A stretch of DNA of 8,438 bases, from assembly GCA_009827205.1 (NCBI GenBank), contig WUAK01000115.1, positions 1 through 8,438 on the forward strand. The letters run 5' to 3'. Positions 7,451 to 8,438 of this stretch are shown one piece after another. Within the stretch, counting starts at the first letter, position 1; every line of letters starts with the position of its first letter. The position numbers and the translations under genes are program-made. The notes under the pieces are model-generated. The model was not told the DNA's origin. It worked only from the letters and a program-made list of their open reading frames with translations, and did no database searches. The DNA comes from Phycisphaeraceae bacterium (GTDB lineage Bacteria; Planctomycetota; Phycisphaerae; Phycisphaerales; UBA1924).

Positions 7451-7480
7451 AGGGGTGTACCGGCGTTCCGGTACACCCCT
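7451..7480 (-). terminator. Likely rho-independent terminator after the dockerin-protein gene
   Basis: A perfect 13-bp stem (7451-7463 paired with 7468-7480) with a 4-nt loop (AACG on the minus strand), 27 nt after the TGA of the dockerin-protein gene. On the minus strand the stem is followed by TTCTATGG, with the last stem base also T, so the U tract is short and imperfect. It ends only 21 nt before the GTG of the binding-protein gene. It may therefore instead be a 5'-leader hairpin of the sugar operon, or act as both. Confidence 0.6.
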
Positions 7481-7507
7481 GTTTGGAACATTATCTTACA
7501 GGCATTA

Positions 7508-8438
7508 TCAGTTGCACGTCGCGCCGCTGGCGATGCCGAGGTTGAACGCATTGATCCACGCTGTGAAGTCGGAAGGCTCAACCGATCCGTTGCGGTTGAC
7601 GTCCGCATCGGGGTTGTTGTTGTTAAAGTTGTTGATCCAAGCGGTGAAGTCGGCGGGCTCAATGGTGCCGTTGCCATTCTGGTCAGCACAAGGGCCGCCT
7701 GCTGCCGCGATCTCAAGGTTTGCTTCATCGAAGATGATCGCACCGACTGCCTGGTCGCCGCCGTCGATGACGGTGTCACCGTTGTTGTCAGCGGTGGGCT
7801 CGGCCTGCGAGAGCAGGAGCACGATCTGGGCTTCTGCGGTCCCAGCGGGGGCAACGGCCGAAACGCTGTGATCAACGAAGGAGCCACTCGGGGTGGTGTC
7901 GTCAGCAACAATCAGCGGGTTGTCCGAGAGGACATTGCCCGAAGCGTCGAGGTAGACGAGCGAGAGCACGGCAGCGTTGCCCGGAGCGAGCTCGTCGCCT
8001 GGGTTGGGCTGGACTTTGACACTTGCTTCCCAATTCTCACCCGGAGCAGCCGGCACGCCCTGGAAGACACCAGAGTCATTTGCGGCGCCGTTGAACTGAC
8101 CGAAGATGAAGCATGCGGCGTCACCGTCGGAGTTTGGCACTTCAAAGTTCTGGCCGACGTTACCGATGCCATTGCCGAATGAGGTCCATGATTCGAATTC
8201 ACGGCCGAAGACGCCGTTCTCGAAGCTGCCGTTACGGAACGGGATCGGGTTGCCTGCGCTCATGAAGTTGACTGCAGCGAGGTCGTAGTGTGCCGCACCG
8301 CCTGCCTGGTCGCCGGCATCGATTACGGAGTCACCGTTGCCATCGGAAGTTGCCTCTGCTTGCGAGAATCCGATAACGATCTGAACCTCGGCGGTACCGA
8401 GCGGGTCGACCGCCGAAACAGTCCGGTTCAGGTACGTA
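7508..8438 (-). CDS. Secreted multi-module protein with CBM4/9-like repeats and GC-type dockerin, C-terminal part
   Basis: The last 309 residues of a protein whose 5' end is beyond the window. The frame is open through base 8438, so the internal ATG at 8261-8263 is not the true start. Visible residues 1-58 are the tail of one module. Residues about 64-243 are a complete second module, opening with PFRNGSFENG and containing W, PGENWEASVKV and SLVYLDASGN, as in beta-sandwich carbohydrate-binding modules of the CBM4/9 type. The two tails align without gaps over 58 residues with 32 identities. Residues about 249-309 are a dockerin-like domain: two copies of a DxNxNGxxEPxDFTAWIN calcium-binding segment, flanked by Cys in GGPCADQ and in the final ATCN. 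I know this Cys-flanked form from Phycisphaerales, where it is thought to mark exported, anchored proteins; the partner is unknown to me. No catalytic domain is visible. Sugar binding is inferred from fold resemblance only. Confidence 0.85.
   Translation of the reverse strand, partial: TYLNRTVSAVDPLGTAEVQIVIGFSQAEATSDGNGDSVIDAGDQAGGAAHYDLAAVNFMSAGNPIPFRNGSFENGVFGREFESWTSFGNGIGNVGQNFEVPNSDGDAACFIFGQFNGAANDSGVFQGVPAAPGENWEASVKVQPNPGDELAPGNAAVLSLVYLDASGNVLSDNPLIVADDTTPSGSFVDHSVSAVAPAGTAEAQIVLLLSQAEPTADNNGDTVIDGGDQAVGAIIFDEANLEIAAAGGPCADQNGNGTIEPADFTAWINNFNNNNPDADVNRNGSVEPSDFTAWINAFNLGIASGATCN
7541..7684 (-). repeat. Duplicated dockerin calcium-binding segments
   Basis: Two 63-bp units inside the dockerin domain, at 7622-7684 and 7541-7603, 81 bp apart start to start. 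They encode 21-residue segments that match at D..., NG, EP, DFTAWIN and FN. Each has the Asp/Asn-rich loop expected to bind calcium, followed by a helix. This is the normal internal duplication of dockerin domains rather than a mobile repeat. Confidence 0.85.
7709..7882 (-). repeat. Module-tail repeat, copy 2
   Basis: This 174-bp stretch encodes 58 residues that align without gaps to the 58 residues encoded at 8264-8437, with 32 identities, including VSAV, GTAE, QIV, SQAE, NGD, VID and GDQA. The copies are 555 bp apart, which gives a module period of 185 residues. Confidence 0.85.
8264..8437 (-). repeat. Module-tail repeat, copy 1 (upstream copy, runs to window edge)
   Basis: This is the C-terminal 58 residues of the preceding module of the same protein. 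It shows that the modules are tandem and that at least one more module lies beyond the right edge. Similarity probably continues outside the window. Confidence 0.8.

Noticed and set aside
7451..7480. The palindrome as a LacI-family operator for the sugar operon
   Set aside because: LacI-type sites usually have a symmetrical centre around CG and are shorter. Here the four central bases are not symmetrical and the 13-bp arms look like an RNA stem. Not fully excluded.
7508..8263. The dockerin protein as a complete 251-residue gene starting at 8263
   Set aside because: The frame continues upstream to the window edge without a stop and encodes a repeat of the downstream module, so the ATG is internal.

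Overview
The window looks like chromosomal DNA from a heterotrophic, probably aquatic planctomycete of the Phycisphaerae type. The strongest clue is the protein at the right edge. It ends in a Cys-flanked, two-repeat dockerin-like domain of the 'GC-type' kind that I associate with Phycisphaerales. The moderately GC-rich sequence, the frequent GTG/TTG starts and the polysaccharide-use gene set fit this. No rRNA or other phylogenetic marker is present, so the assignment is an inference. Every gene I can support is on the minus strand, and the window is read from right to left.

Right edge (7508-8438): the 3' part of a large secreted protein with at least two tandem beta-sandwich (CBM4/9-like) modules of about 185 residues and a C-terminal dockerin-like anchor. 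The 5' end lies outside the window. A perfect 13-bp stem with a 4-nt loop (7451-7480) follows its stop codon and is a good terminator candidate.

Centre (396-7429): a compact six-gene operon. In transcription order it encodes a membrane-anchored sugar-binding protein, two MalF/MalG-type permeases, a cytoplasmic GH1 beta-glycosidase, an exported clan GH-A glycoside hydrolase with a C-terminal Ig-like domain, and an MsmX/MalK-type ATPase. Three junctions are 4-nt stop/start overlaps (GTGA, GTGA, ATGA) and the other two gaps are 20 and 12 nt. The four middle genes (both permeases and both hydrolases) each have a purine-rich Shine-Dalgarno sequence exactly 7 nt before the start codon, which supports the GTG and TTG starts.

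Left edge (1-324): the 5' part of a two-transmembrane potassium channel gene that has no stop codon inside the window. It is separated from the operon by 71 nt in which I see no clear terminator.

Together the operon reads as a self-contained outside-to-inside route for a beta-linked glycan. The exported hydrolase trims it outside the cytoplasm, the binding protein and permeases import short oligosaccharides using the ATPase, and the GH1 enzyme releases monosaccharides in the cytoplasm. A beta-glucan such as laminarin is a reasonable guess but is not shown by the sequence. No transcriptional regulator is present. I see no tRNA, rRNA, CRISPR array, insertion sequence or prophage gene.
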